Position numbers and translations under genes: made by a program. The notes beneath the pieces are model-generated. The model worked only from the letters and a program-made list of their open reading frames with translations, did not search any database and was not told the DNA's origin. 64,000 bases of DNA, from contig CAMRHE010000360.1 of the NCBI GenBank assembly GCA_947044405.1, positions 1,725,001 to 1,789,000 of the forward strand. The letters run 5' to 3'. Every line of letters begins with the position of its first letter. Positions within the stretch are counted from its first letter, which is position 1. Source of the stretch: Leptodactylus fallax. Its lineage: Eukaryota > Chordata > Amphibia > Anura > Leptodactylidae. Positions 11,001 to 20,345 of this stretch are shown here, in pieces.

Positions 11001-13068
11001 CATCCTTGGCAGAAATCCCACGTGGTCTTATGGTTCTGCCATTTGGCAGAGGAGCCATCTTTTTACAGGAAAAATATTATGCCTGTCTAATAAGTGTTAT
11101 TACCAGAAATACACATGAGCTGTGCGATAACTGCAGTCACATGACATCACACACACGCACCGATGATGTCACACAACCTCACACGAGTGCACATCTGATC
11201 TCCATGGAGCCATCTGCCATGTCTGCCATCCACCAGACACTGAAGACATCTTTTAGATTCTGTTCCAGAATCTGCCCATCTTTCTACCTTAACCCCTTCC
11301 TGCCGCAGTCATTTTTCGATTTTCGTTTTCAACTCCCCGCCTTCCAAAATCCGTAACTTTGTTACTATTCAGTTCACAGAGCCATATGAGGGCTTAGTGT
11401 TTGCGGGACAAATTGTACTTTATAAAGGTGCCATTTATTATTCTGTACAATGTACTGGGAATCTGGAAAAAAATTCAGAATAGGGTGGAATTGGAGAAAA
11501 ACTGCATTTGTGCGACTTTCTTATGGGTTCGTTTTTACAGCGTTCACTCTGCAGCCAAAATGTCACCTGTATTCTATGGGTCGGTACGATTCCGGGGATA
11601 CCAAATTTATGTAGATTTTGTCAGGCTTTAACATCTTAAAAAAATCCAAAACTTTGAAAAAAAAATAAAAAAAATGTCGCCATATTCAGACATCCTTAAC
11701 TTTTATATTTTCGTGTACAAGGACGCATAAGGCGTTTTTTTGAGGGACCAGATGTACTTCTTATTTATACCATTTTGGAGACTGTCCAATGTTTTGATCA
11801 CTTTTTATTAAAAGTTTTATATTAAGAGAGAAAAAGAGACGGTTTGGCTCTTTTGATTGCTTTTCCGCTACGGCGTAATTTTTTTTTTTTTTTAACTATT
11901 TTATTACTCCCCTCGGGGGCTTGAACCTGCGATTTTTCGACTACTTGTACCATAGACAGTAATACAGAGACTCCTAATTATTGAGGTCGGCCGTAGATCG
12001 GTCTCATTATCTATATCGCTATGACAGGCCTGGGAGTCTTCTTTAGGCTCCCGCGTGGAGCCATCCTGCACCAGAAAAAGTTCCAGGGCCAGTGGGTACC
12101 ATAAAATAACACAAGGACCGGTCTCCGGAACAGAGCGGCCGCCATATTTAAAGACCCGCCATCCGATGTATTATTAGGGGGACATACGTACTGATGACTT
12201 ACATTAGGATAGGTGATTGATATGTGATCACTAGGGGTTTGACGCCAGGGACAGTGCACAGACGACTGCTGCTGCCTCTGCACTGACTACCAAGCACAGC
12301 ACCGTACATTATATAGTGGCTGTGCTTGGTACTGAACCTCAGCTCACTCGAATGGGACTGAGCTGACGTTGTACCATGAGACCAATGAATGGAACACCAT
12401 CGGCACTGAGAGGAGGCCAGGGCCTTTATGAGCAGCGGAGCCTCTCCAAACAGCTGATCTGTGGGGGTCCTGGGTATCGGACCCCCACACAGAGGAGTAA
12501 TTTGATGCTCCTGGGCCACAATGCAAAATCTGCAATGCGGCCCATCCTACCTCGTGCCCTTTCATTACCCCCATGGCCGCCACCGATGTCACACTGTACA
12601 GGCCATCAATACATTAGCCCCAGAAAACCGCTTTAGGGTGTATTCACACTATGCAGATGGATGCACTTAAAACTGCATCAGAATCAGACCACATGCGGTT
12701 TTGGTGCAGCTTTTCATTTTACAGGCAGAACTTATGACACAAATATGTTTGACTCGCAAAATTAAGGAACTGCACCAAAAACGCATCAAAACTGCATGCA
12801 TTTTTTTTCTGATGCAATTTTTCTACCGCCGCTTTAACTGCACCCTCATAATCGCCCAGCAGTGACGTCACGTCTCCAAGTGACGTCAGTCTTGACAATC
12901 TCAGCCTCCACACCGTGCACACTGCGGTTTTCCGCGCCCGGGCCGCAGTATGTTATACATAAGATAGTTTACCTTTGTGCCATCTCGGAACTCTGACAGT
13001 GCGGCATTGCTAGGCGTCGTTATGCGTTTCCTTATCCCCTCACCGAGGGCCACTACCCCTGCCGCCAT
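2012..13068 (-). CDS. AIP: AH receptor-interacting protein, complete six-exon gene
   Basis: Coding exons on the minus strand are 12973-13068, 9900-10079, 8198-8386, 7781-7957, 4965-5106 and 2012-2214. All have AG/GT borders, and the phases add up to 328 residues (human 330). Residues 1-32 start [15 protein letters not shown]; about 28-160 form the FKBP-like domain ([22 protein letters not shown]); about 170-315 hold three TPR motifs ([37 protein letters not shown]) and the final helix ending RFRGIF. Family knowledge: a cytosolic co-chaperone that binds the Hsp90 C-terminus through its TPRs and stabilises the AhR complex; loss in human predisposes to pituitary adenoma. Residues 2-20 are poorly conserved, as is usual. 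Introns carry Tc1, MITE and other repeats. It shares a promoter region with TMEM134. Confidence 0.97.
2862..3062 (-). repeat. Interspersed repeat, gagccatatgagggctta family (copy 1)
   Basis: Minus-strand copy, in AIP intron 5, of a dispersed repeat also seen at 11370-11660, 59205-59405 and 62090-62300. Shared landmarks are gagccatatgagggctta, gggacaaattgtactt, attattctgtacaatgta and acctgtattctatggg. It does not match a transposon class I can name; no coding potential. Confidence 0.7.
3073..3522. mobile_element. TTAA-flanked hairpin MITE
   Basis: Both ends are TTAA. The arms (aagaggatctttcatgtcct at the left, the reverse complement of aggacatgaaaggtcctctt at the right) pair over roughly 38 bp. 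A less perfect internal inverted repeat continues inward around the gctgggctgtaagg-type segments. TTAA target duplication with terminal inverted repeats is typical of piggyBac or Kolobok MITEs. It lies in AIP intron 5. Confidence 0.75.
4463..4702. repeat. MITE-like segment with ttcacat...tgtgaac ends
   Basis: It starts gtttcacatctgtgacg and ends agtgtgaaccta, with inner pairing such as cagagtctgccg against the right half. It resembles the dispersed elements of this window whose outer ends contain ttcaca/tgtgaa. Borders are approximate and no target duplication was identified. Confidence 0.4.
5436..7041 (+). mobile_element. Full-length Tc1-type transposon with TA duplication
   Basis: The element begins cagtgggtacggaaag and ends with its near reverse complement ctttctgtacccactg, flanked by TA at 5434-5435 and 7042-7043. 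The terminal inverted repeats are long (over 200 bp) and contain internal repeats of the end motif (ggccataagtattcagagcc, gtattcagacccctg), the IR/DR arrangement of many vertebrate Tc1 elements. It is inserted in AIP intron 4, in the orientation opposite to AIP. Confidence 0.92.
5824..6750 (+). pseudogene. Broken Tc1 transposase inside the 5.4-7.0 kb element
   Basis: The N-terminal DNA-binding region is readable at about 5872-6174 ([37 protein letters not shown]). The catalytic region is readable at 6325-6750 ([31 protein letters not shown]). These keep the second Asp and the terminal Glu of DD34E. At least two frameshifts and stops separate the parts (around 5870 and 6174-6320), so no full transposase can be made. 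The intact ends could still serve as a substrate for a related enzyme. Confidence 0.9.
7299..7582. mobile_element. Hairpin MITE with ggggcagatttatta ends
   Basis: The left end ggggcagatttattatg is matched by the right end cgtaataaatctgcccc in inverted orientation. The segment between is partly self-complementary (the ttacaccag... and atgcctgttttcgggtat regions). It is non-coding and lies in AIP intron 4, about 200 bp from exon 4. Superfamily not assigned. Confidence 0.6.
8487..8880 (+). mobile_element. Decayed Tc1/mariner 5' fragment
   Basis: It starts cagccataacattaaaac and continues with wording I recognise from a widespread vertebrate mariner/Tc1 family (ggggtgggacatattag, gcacaaattgct, gatagaaaggagtcag). 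The coding part is heavily mutated with stops in all frames. A matching opposite end (caatgttatggctt) is at about 9849-9862, so the element once spanned about 8.49-9.86 kb and received the hairpin at 9291-9660 later. Confidence 0.65.
9291..9660. mobile_element. Double hairpin MITE with perfect outer arms
   Basis: About 112 bp at the left (from ttcacacctgcgcttgctgt) is repeated without a visible mismatch as the reverse complement at the right (ending agcgcaggtgtgaa, then cccaccctg). Inside lies a second palindrome (tgcgctgcgaatcc ... ggattcgcagcgca) around a short cggacatgcagg core. The related element at 40259-40560 shares the outer and inner motifs. The right terminus reads gtgtgaacccaccctg; the left terminus appears trimmed. 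It lies in AIP intron 2. Confidence 0.85.
10080..12972. other. AIP intron 1
   Basis: No exon-like sequence was found. It holds a ttcacac/gtgtgaa-type inverted segment at about 10575-10850, an interspersed repeat at 11370-11660, a T-rich repeat tail to about 11900, and a gtattcacac...-type segment from about 12640 that runs into the promoter region. Confidence 0.6.
11370..11660 (+). repeat. Interspersed repeat, gagccatatgagggctta family (copy 2)
   Basis: This is the longest and best plus-strand copy of the family described at 2862-3062. It runs from gagccatatgagggctta through acctgtattctatgggtcgg to ccggggataccaaattta. Other parts of the same consensus continue to about 11860 (ttttgatcactttttatta). 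Confidence 0.7.
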
Positions 13069-13549
13069 CTTCACCGGGTTATGACGTCCGAGCGTCCATA
13101 CGACAGCGGTAAAAACTGTGTGCGCATGCGCAGGGGACCGCTGGCCGGCCGCGCACACTGGGCACGCGCGCCTGGCTGGTCTCGCTGGCGGCCATTTTGT
13201 TGCGCTGATAAATTGTAAACAGAGACGACGTCATGTTACAGTGTACCGGACAAGAGCGGCGGCGGCGGGGCCCAGTGTAGACACGTGTATATACCGCAGG
13301 GCGGCGCTCATGGCCGTACAGGGCGGGGGTTGTGATGTGGGAGTCCTGTCCGTTAAAGTGCGTCACCGGCTGTGGGCGGCGAAACCGCGGGGGGGGGGGG
13401 GGGGGGAGGGGGATCACGTGACCGGGAGGGGGAGGCCGAACTTTTGTGTGAAGTTTGCAGGATGTTAGTGAGGGACGGGAGGGAGACTGGGAGGAAGAAG
13501 CCGAGGAAGGAGAGCTCTATGTACAGGGCTGAGGGCCACAACCATACAG
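12840..13549. promoter_or_regulatory. CpG-rich bidirectional promoter between AIP and TMEM134
   Basis: CpG density rises sharply here compared with the flanks. The region covers the AIP start codon (minus strand, 13068) and a candidate TMEM134 5' UTR exon (plus strand). Visible motifs are two palindromic CRE sites TGACGTCA (12863-12870, 12881-12888), a gcggccattttg YY1-like site near 13190, a tcacgtgac E-box at 13414-13422, and a run of about 18 G at 13389-13406. TGACGTCA, YY1 and USF/E-box sites are typical of housekeeping CpG promoters. The head-to-head arrangement is conserved with human. Confidence 0.75.
13430..13549 (+). other. TMEM134: Candidate 5' UTR exon of TMEM134
   Basis: GC-rich, stop-containing sequence ending ccatacag directly before a gtgggtgag donor (13550). 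It is the only strong plus-strand donor at the edge of the CpG island, and TMEM134's first coding exon found (23302) needs an upstream exon. The 5' limit is a guess, and a short coding N-terminus here cannot be excluded. Confidence 0.45.
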
Positions 13550-13998
13550 GTGGGTGAGGGCATACATGGGGAAGGGCTTGTCACTACCTGGGGTAACCTA
13601 GTTATGGTCACAATTGTCCTATACCCACTGGCTGACCAGTATGGTGGTATCACGGGGCTGGTATGGCGAGCACGGGACTGGGTACCACTATGGACGACGA
13701 CACATTGCTGCCGCGGAGTCGGGAGGGGTCCAGGAACCGACTATCACAGATCCCCGACACCCCCTTTATGTAATATTATGTGGTCACCCTCCAACCCAAC
13801 ATTGGGAACAAAGAGGTACTATGTGTACTGTGGCAACCATTCGAGCCCCAGATTCTATAGGAGTTCCCGATATGTGCGAGGGGTTGTACGGTTGCCATGG
13901 TGCACCACACCAAATGTAGGGTAAGGAGGTAGACCACAACTGGGGTAGACTATAGGGCCTTGTTCACATTGTACACGTCTTGACATACCCATAAACCT

Positions 13999-14400
13999 TT
14001 AAAGAGGTTTTCCAGCCACCAATACATTTTTGATATCGATGGGTGATCTGAGGATAGGTCACCAGTTTGTGATCTGTGGGGTCTGACGCCTGAACCTCGC
14101 ACAGATACATTGATATATTTGTCTCCGGGTGCCAGAAGCTACACCAAGGACGGTGAGCAGAAGCGGACCGATCGTATTCATGTAATAGGTGCGGAGCTGC
14201 AGCCCCCTCCTCTATAGTGGAAGTATCTCCGCTCCTATTATTTGAGTAGGAACCGACTGCTTTGGCTTCCCCCCCGTCCACACTGTAGCTTCTGTTACCC
14301 AGAGGCAGCCGTATGTGTATTTATCAGACCCCCACAGATAAGATCATGTGGATCGCTCATCCATATCAAAAATGTATTTGGGGCCACAAAGTCCATTTAA
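13999..14400. mobile_element. TTAA-flanked MITE
   Basis: It begins ttaaagaggttttccagccacc and ends with the inverted match ggccacaaagtccatttaa; inner arms pair (aatacatttttgatat with atatcaaaaatgtatt). The ends are TTAA on both sides. It lies in TMEM134 intron 1. Confidence 0.65.
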
Positions 14401-15028
14401 GGGGGGTTATTCCAATATCACACTTTTATGGCCTTTCTGCAGGAGGTGTCATAGATGTGGGTCCAGGAATGAGAGAGGTGCCCTCCATTCCCAACATAGC
14501 CTCGGCTATTATCAGCACTCTCTGAGACATGAATGGAGATACTCTCATCTACACGGCCATCTTGAGTGCACATTTACGGCATAGCCGGAGGATCTGCTAT
14601 AAATTTGTGAGATGGTGAAAAAAGTCTCCTCCTGGCATAGACATGGTATAGGTTGGCATACCTTTATGTCTATTATGTAGCGCTAACATATTCTGCTGTG
14701 CTGTACAGAGATTATTCTATACTCCAAGCCATGCCCCCTATGGAGCTCACAACCCCAAACTGTCTATCTCTGAAGCAATTTCATAGGAAATTTCATGTCC
14801 TCTCATGTCTAATCTGACTTCTGGAGCAAGGCGACTAAGCGCTAGGCGTCAGTACAGTTGTCAGTCCAGTGCCCGCTGTGCATGAACTCCACTGACTAGA
14901 CTGGGACCCATACATGATGCAGATTAGACGTCGGACAGCTGCTGAAGTGACCCAACAACCAGGCATTGCAGTTGCCTCTACAGATGTCAGAAGCATGTGG
15001 GGAGGCAGTGTTTGCCTAGACAATCCCT

Positions 15029-15273
15029 TTAAAGGGTTATGCCCATAATGGCCAGGACAGGAATCGGTGGCCGCTGTTCCTGACCACTAGGGCAGGACTT
15101 ATAGAAACAACATAGAGCAGTGGCGACTGTTTCCGTAACTCCCATAGAGGAGTTAGTACTGCTCTTTGTTTTTTCCATTTCACATTTATTGGAGTTACAA
15201 ATACATCGTAGAACAGTGACAGTCGGCTGTTTCTGTAAGTCACTTGTGGCCAAGTCAATGTTATACCCTTTAA
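15029..15273. mobile_element. TTAA-flanked MITE, diverged
   Basis: Its ends are ttaaagggttatgcccat and the inverted ttatacccttttaa-type terminus. Inner segments such as ggcgactgtttccgtaa and cagtcggctgtttctgtaag are similar to one another. Less perfect than the other TTAA elements here. Confidence 0.5.
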
Positions 15274-15821
15274 GTTGGGCTGCATTGTAGTCTCCATAGG
15301 AGTCCACTTTGCAGATTCTGCAGAAAATCAACAGAAAAGTCGTTCAGGTCCACCGGCAGATCCAAACGTCTTACCAGTATAGAGTTTTTTTGTAAACAAG
15401 TGTTGTTTAATAATATCATGTCAACCAGGCCTAGTTTTATACGTAAGTGGAGTAGTCTTCATGAGTGGGGCCTACAATAGGGGGCCTTTCACTGTATCCT
15501 GCTATAAGACTACACCCAGAAGGAGTTAAATGGAGCGCTCACCCAGAATTTGAGATGCGCCTTTGACTGACAAAGATAGCCAAGTGCTGTATGTCTGCTC
15601 TGTCAGAAAATGATGGTTAATCCTCCACGAGTGCTCCCATACAAACATTGGGTGCACCTCATGTTCACTCCAATATTCTAACACTAATGGCTGCAGCATT
15701 TTTATTTTTTTGTAACATCCAGGGCTATGACTTTTTGCAGTATTTATCCAACTATAAATAATACCACAAAAATTAAGCTTTATGAAAGTTTTTTATTGTG
15801 CTATCTTTAAAAAGAATGACC

Positions 15822-17120
15822 TGTCTCTTACCTTCCTTTTATCTCCAAAATCTTGGAATGCTTAGTCTATTCTTGTTTAATCAGCTATCTTTCTGCTAAC
15901 TTTCTTCTTGACCCCTTACAATCTGGCTTCTGCACTCTACTGAAACGGCCCTCACAAAAGTCTCCAATGATCTCCTGACGGCTAAATCCAAAGGTGACTT
16001 CTCTCTTCTTATTCTAGATCTCTCAGCAGCATTTGACACTGTTGACCATAAACTCCTCCTCACTGTGCTCCGCTCTGTCGGCATCACAGACACCGCTCTC
16101 TCCTGGTTCTCCTCTTATCTCTCTGACTGCACTTTCTGTGTATCATTTGCAGGCTCTGTTTCTTGCCGTTGGGGTTCCTCAGCGCTCGGTCCTAGGCCCC
16201 CTGCTCTTCTCCCTCTACACAGCCCCCATTGGACAAACCATCACCAGATTTGGCTTCCGGTACCTTCTTTATGCTGATGACACCCAATTATATACATCAT
16301 CCTGTGACCTCACCCCTGCACTAATACAGAACACCAGTGTCTGTCTCTCTGCTGTCTCAAATATCATGTCTTCGCTCTATCTGAAACTGAATCTCTCAAA
16401 GTCTGAACTACTGCTGTTTCCACCATCTAACAGATCAGTCCCTGATATCTCCATTTCAGTCTCTGGCCTTACCATAACTCCTAGGCAGTATGCCCACTGC
16501 CTCAGGGTTTTGTTTGACTTAGACCTTTCCTTCACCCCCATATCCAATCACTCGCACGCTCATGTCATCTCCACCTCAAAAACATCTCCAGAATCCGCCC
16601 TTTCCTTACCACACTAAAGACACTTATTGTTGCCCTGATTCACTCTCGCCTTGACTACTGTAACTCCTTACTAATCGGTCTTCCCCTTACTAAACTCTCC
16701 CCTCTACAATCTATTCTGAATGCGGCGGCCAGGCTCATCTATCAGTCTAGATGCTACAGCGAGGCCTCCGGTCTGTGCCGGTCACTACAATGGCTGCCTA
16801 TTCAATACAGAATACAATATAAACTTATCCCCCTCATTCACAAGGCTCTCCATAATGCTGCACCTCCCTACATTTCCTCCCTCATCTCTGTCTATCGCCC
16901 AACCCGTACTCTCCGTTCACTCAATGACCTAAGACTAACATCCTCTATTATCAGAACCTCTCACGCTCGTATACAAGACTTCTCCTGAGTTGCACCACTT
17001 CTCTGGAATGCTCTATCCCGGACTATCAGATTAACCCCCAATTTCTACAGCTTCAAGCGTAAACTAAAGACACATCTTATCAGACAGGCCTATCACAACG
17101 CCTAATGTAAACCCTTCCGT
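15822..17120 (+). mobile_element. L2/CR1-like LINE fragment with reverse transcriptase
   Basis: The plus strand carries RT motifs in more than one frame: [14 protein letters not shown] at about 16005-16050, then [15 protein letters not shown] and the catalytic YADDTQLY at about 16270-16295. The 3' part matches the conserved LINE tail that encodes a LKTHLIRQAYH-like stretch near 17070-17100. Frameshifts (for example at about 16130 and 16550) and an in-frame stop break it. The [19 protein letters not shown] pair is characteristic of the L2/CR1 lineage. The 5' part of ORF2 is missing, as is usual for truncated LINE copies. It lies in TMEM134 intron 1. Confidence 0.85.
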
Positions 17121-17960
17121 AGTTTGAATCCCTAAAACGTACCCTCCTCTGTTTATGCTCCAACATTACCTCACAGGATATGATGCTGTATCAGACTAAC
17201 TTTATATGTCCAGGCACCATCTGCACGTTAAAGGACACGACTGGTGATGGCTCATACAGCTTTATATATGTGTAATGACAGTAACCTCTATTACAAAATT
17301 GTCTGACCATTGTACAGACAATGCTATGTCTGTTGCCGCCCCCTGGAATTCGATCTGAATTTCAGGAAATCTTCGATTCTCCACGATTCCCGATTTTCCT
17401 GATGCTTCGTGGTAACGAATATTTAGTAAGGACCTTTGTGACATCAGACGGTCACATGATGTTCTCTAGTGATGTGATTGGGTAGGCGTGTCTTTGCTTG
17501 TTAGCAGATCATTCCACACAAATAAAACTTGTCTGTGCTGGAGAGAGAGAGAAACATGACCGTGGCATCCGAGGGCTTCCACCATTTTGCCACCCACCCT
17601 GACTCTCTGCAGGACGGAAATAGCTGTTTATTCGCCGCGAAGTAATTCGGATCGAAGTGAATTTTTTTGGAACTTTGAACTTCAAACTGATGAATTGAGC
17701 TTTTGAGAAAATCGCTCATCTCTAGTCATTATGCAGTAAAATCTGTCCCACAAAACATAAGCCCCAATACAAATCTGTGAACGTGAATGGGTCATGGAAT
17801 GCGGGGATGCCAAAAACGCAAAAATGAAAACTGACCCGGTCATGAAAGGGTTGAATGATAGAGCAGAAGATGTGATGTTGGGAACAGCGAACCAGACCAT
17901 CACTGGTGTTTTGTAGTAGTGCAGGGGGGATGTCACAGGAACAGTTATGTTGTCATCAGC

Positions 17961-18060
17961 CTATCGATGGTACCGAAAGACAAATCTGCTGGTGGTTTGT
18001 CCAATAGCTGGTTTGTTGAAGGAGAAGAAAAGGGGGCCTAAGAGTTTGCTGTGAGGAATC
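17961..18060 (-). mobile_element. Small LINE RT fragment
   Basis: The minus strand reads GPLFFSFNKPAIGQTTSRFVFRY, which aligns with [15 protein letters not shown]...RYLLYADD of the LINE at 16.2 kb but stops before the catalytic YADD. A short, inverted, separate relic. Confidence 0.6.
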
Positions 18061-19047
18061 CTAACATCTAGGGGAAGAGGAGAAGTGACCCAGCAAATGA
18101 TACGGAAAGAAATCTGCAAGATCAAAGACTGCAGCAAGACCTGGCAGAATAGGTAGTGAGTGACTGCCACTAGATGTAGCCGCCGTCAGGAGAACGTGTA
18201 TGACTGCCGTTTCCTCAGATTGTAACAGGTCGAGAAGACATCAGAGAGATGACAGATGAGGTGAGAGTACACCAAGTGCTCCAGGAGTTCGGAGATGAAG
18301 GAGAAGTTAATGATGGGGCGGTCACAGCGCAGGATCGAGCGTCAGGTGATGGTTTTACAGTAATTGGGTAAGAACAAGGTGTCGGCGTGACCTTATGAGG
18401 GCTCATGTTCTTTTATTAACAGAAAAACAGGCAACAGAAAAAAACTATTCTGCCATAGTTTTTATTTACTTCGTTCACTGTGTGCTGTAGATGCCGTGCT
18501 TACTTTATTGCATATTTTATATTGTGGGTTGATATGATCACAGCAACAGTAAATTTTCCATCAGCAGAGTTGTGTAAGGGCTTGTATTTTGCAAGCTGAG
18601 TTGTGGTTTTCATTGGTACTATTTTGGTCACTCTTTATTCTGTTTTTGGAGGTGAGATGAACAAAAACCAGAAATTCTTTTCATATCAATAGCACAGTGA
18701 CTTTATTCTGCAGTCCATAAGATTATAGCCATACCCAATTTATATAACATGAGACCTCTTTGAGAAGACCACCCAAAATTATGTTAAAAAGTCTTCTGGA
18801 GAGTTCTCAAAGAAATTGGCCTGTTTGATGAAACTGGAAATCTGTCACAGAAAATGTTTTACTTTTTACTACTTTTGAGCTTTTCAGCTTCCATAGCTAT
18901 CAGATGTAGATGCCAATGTCAGATCTGCTGTATCGCAACCATCAGTACTGGCAATCCTATCACAAAGGACCAGTGACCTGATGGAGAGTGACCCACTTAG
19001 ATGTTGTAGCCTGCACTAACCACAGCATCAAACCAAAATCTGAAAAG

Positions 19048-20343
19048 TGTGACGTGCAAAAGTATTCAGCCCCCCCCCCTCTTCTTTGCAAAATAGCTCA
19101 AGCTCAGCCAGATTGGATGGAGCGTCTGTGAACAGCAATTTTCATGTCTTGCCACAGATGCTCAATGGGATTTAGGTCTGGACTGTGGCTGGGCCATTCT
19201 AACACCGGAATATTCTGTGATCTAAATCATTCCACTGTAGCTCTGGCTGGATGTTTAGGGTCAGTGTCTTGCTGGAAGGTGATTCTCCTTCCCAGTCTCA
19301 AGTCTTTTGCAGCCTCCAACAGGTTTTCTTCCAGGATTGCCCTGTATTTAGCTCCATCCAGCTTCCCATCAGCTCTGAGCAGCTTCCCTCTCCCCCCAGC
19401 ATGATGCTGCCCCCCATGTGTCACAGTGGGGATGACGGTGTGTTCAGAGAGATGAGCAGGGTTACTTTTCCGCCACACACAGTACTTTGCATGTAGGCCA
19501 AAAAGTTCACCTTTGGTGTCATTTGACCAGAGCACCTTCTTCCACATGTTTGCTGTGTCTCCTATATGACTTGGCAAACGGCACTTCTTATGTCTTTCTT
19601 TAAACAATGGGTTTTCTTCTTGCCGCTCTTCCATAAAGGCCAGATTTGTGGGGTGCGCAGTGACTTCTAGTTGTCCTGTGGACAGATTCTCCCTGTACCT
19701 GAGCTGTGGATTTCTGCAGCTCCTCCAGAGTGACCATGGGCCTCTTGGCTTCTTCTCTGACCAGTGCTCTCCTTGTTTGATCTGTTAGTTTAGGTGGACA
19801 GCCATGTCTTGGTAGGTTTGCAGTTGTAGAATACTTTTTCCATTTTTGGACTGAGCAGCTCTTTGGGATGCTCAAAGCTTGGGACATGTTTTTGTAACCT
19901 AACCCTGCTTTAATCTTCTCCACAACTTTATCTCTGAGCTGTCTGGTGAGTTTCTTGGTCTTCATGATGCTGTTTGTTCACTAGTGTTCTCTAACAAACC
20001 ACTGAGGTCTTCACAGAACAGTTGTATTTATACTGAGACTACATTACACACAGCCGGACTCTATTAACTCATTAAGTGACTTCTGAAGGCAATTGTGTGC
20101 ACTGGATTTTAATTAGGGGTATCAGAATACAGGGGGTAGAAGACTTTTGCACGTCACACTTTTCAGATTTTTATTTGATTAGAATGTTGATAACCTTGTA
20201 TCATTTTCCTTCCACTTCACAATTATCTGCTACTTTGTGTTAGTTATCACTTAAAATCTCAATAAAATACATTTAAGTTTGTGGTTTAAGGTGACAAAAT
20301 GTGAAAAAGTTCAAGGGGTGTGAAGACTTTGGCAAGGCACTGT
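19048..20343 (-). mobile_element. Tc1-type transposon, family B, left repeat missing
   Basis: Its right end is complete (ttggcaaggcactgta). It shares its length with the element at 36714-38272, but it lacks the outer ~180 bp of the left inverted repeat and about 110 bp just inside it. Transposase remnants on the minus strand: DNA-binding part at 19600-19965 (KLTRQLRDKVVEKIKAGLGYK, ALSIPKSCSV) and catalytic part at 19227-19634 ([23 protein letters not shown], FQQDTDPKHPARA). The parts are in different frames, so it is inactive. TMEM134 intron 1. Confidence 0.88.
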
Positions 20344-20345
20344 AG

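Noticed and set aside
11905..11990. Possible tRNA-like sequence (gggggcttgaacctgcgat)
   Set aside because: Only a TPsiC-arm-like stretch is present; acceptor, D and anticodon arms cannot be formed.
16033..16617. 194-codon frame as a host gene
   Set aside because: It contains the LINE reverse transcriptase motif YADDTQLY and is one frame of a degraded L2/CR1 copy.
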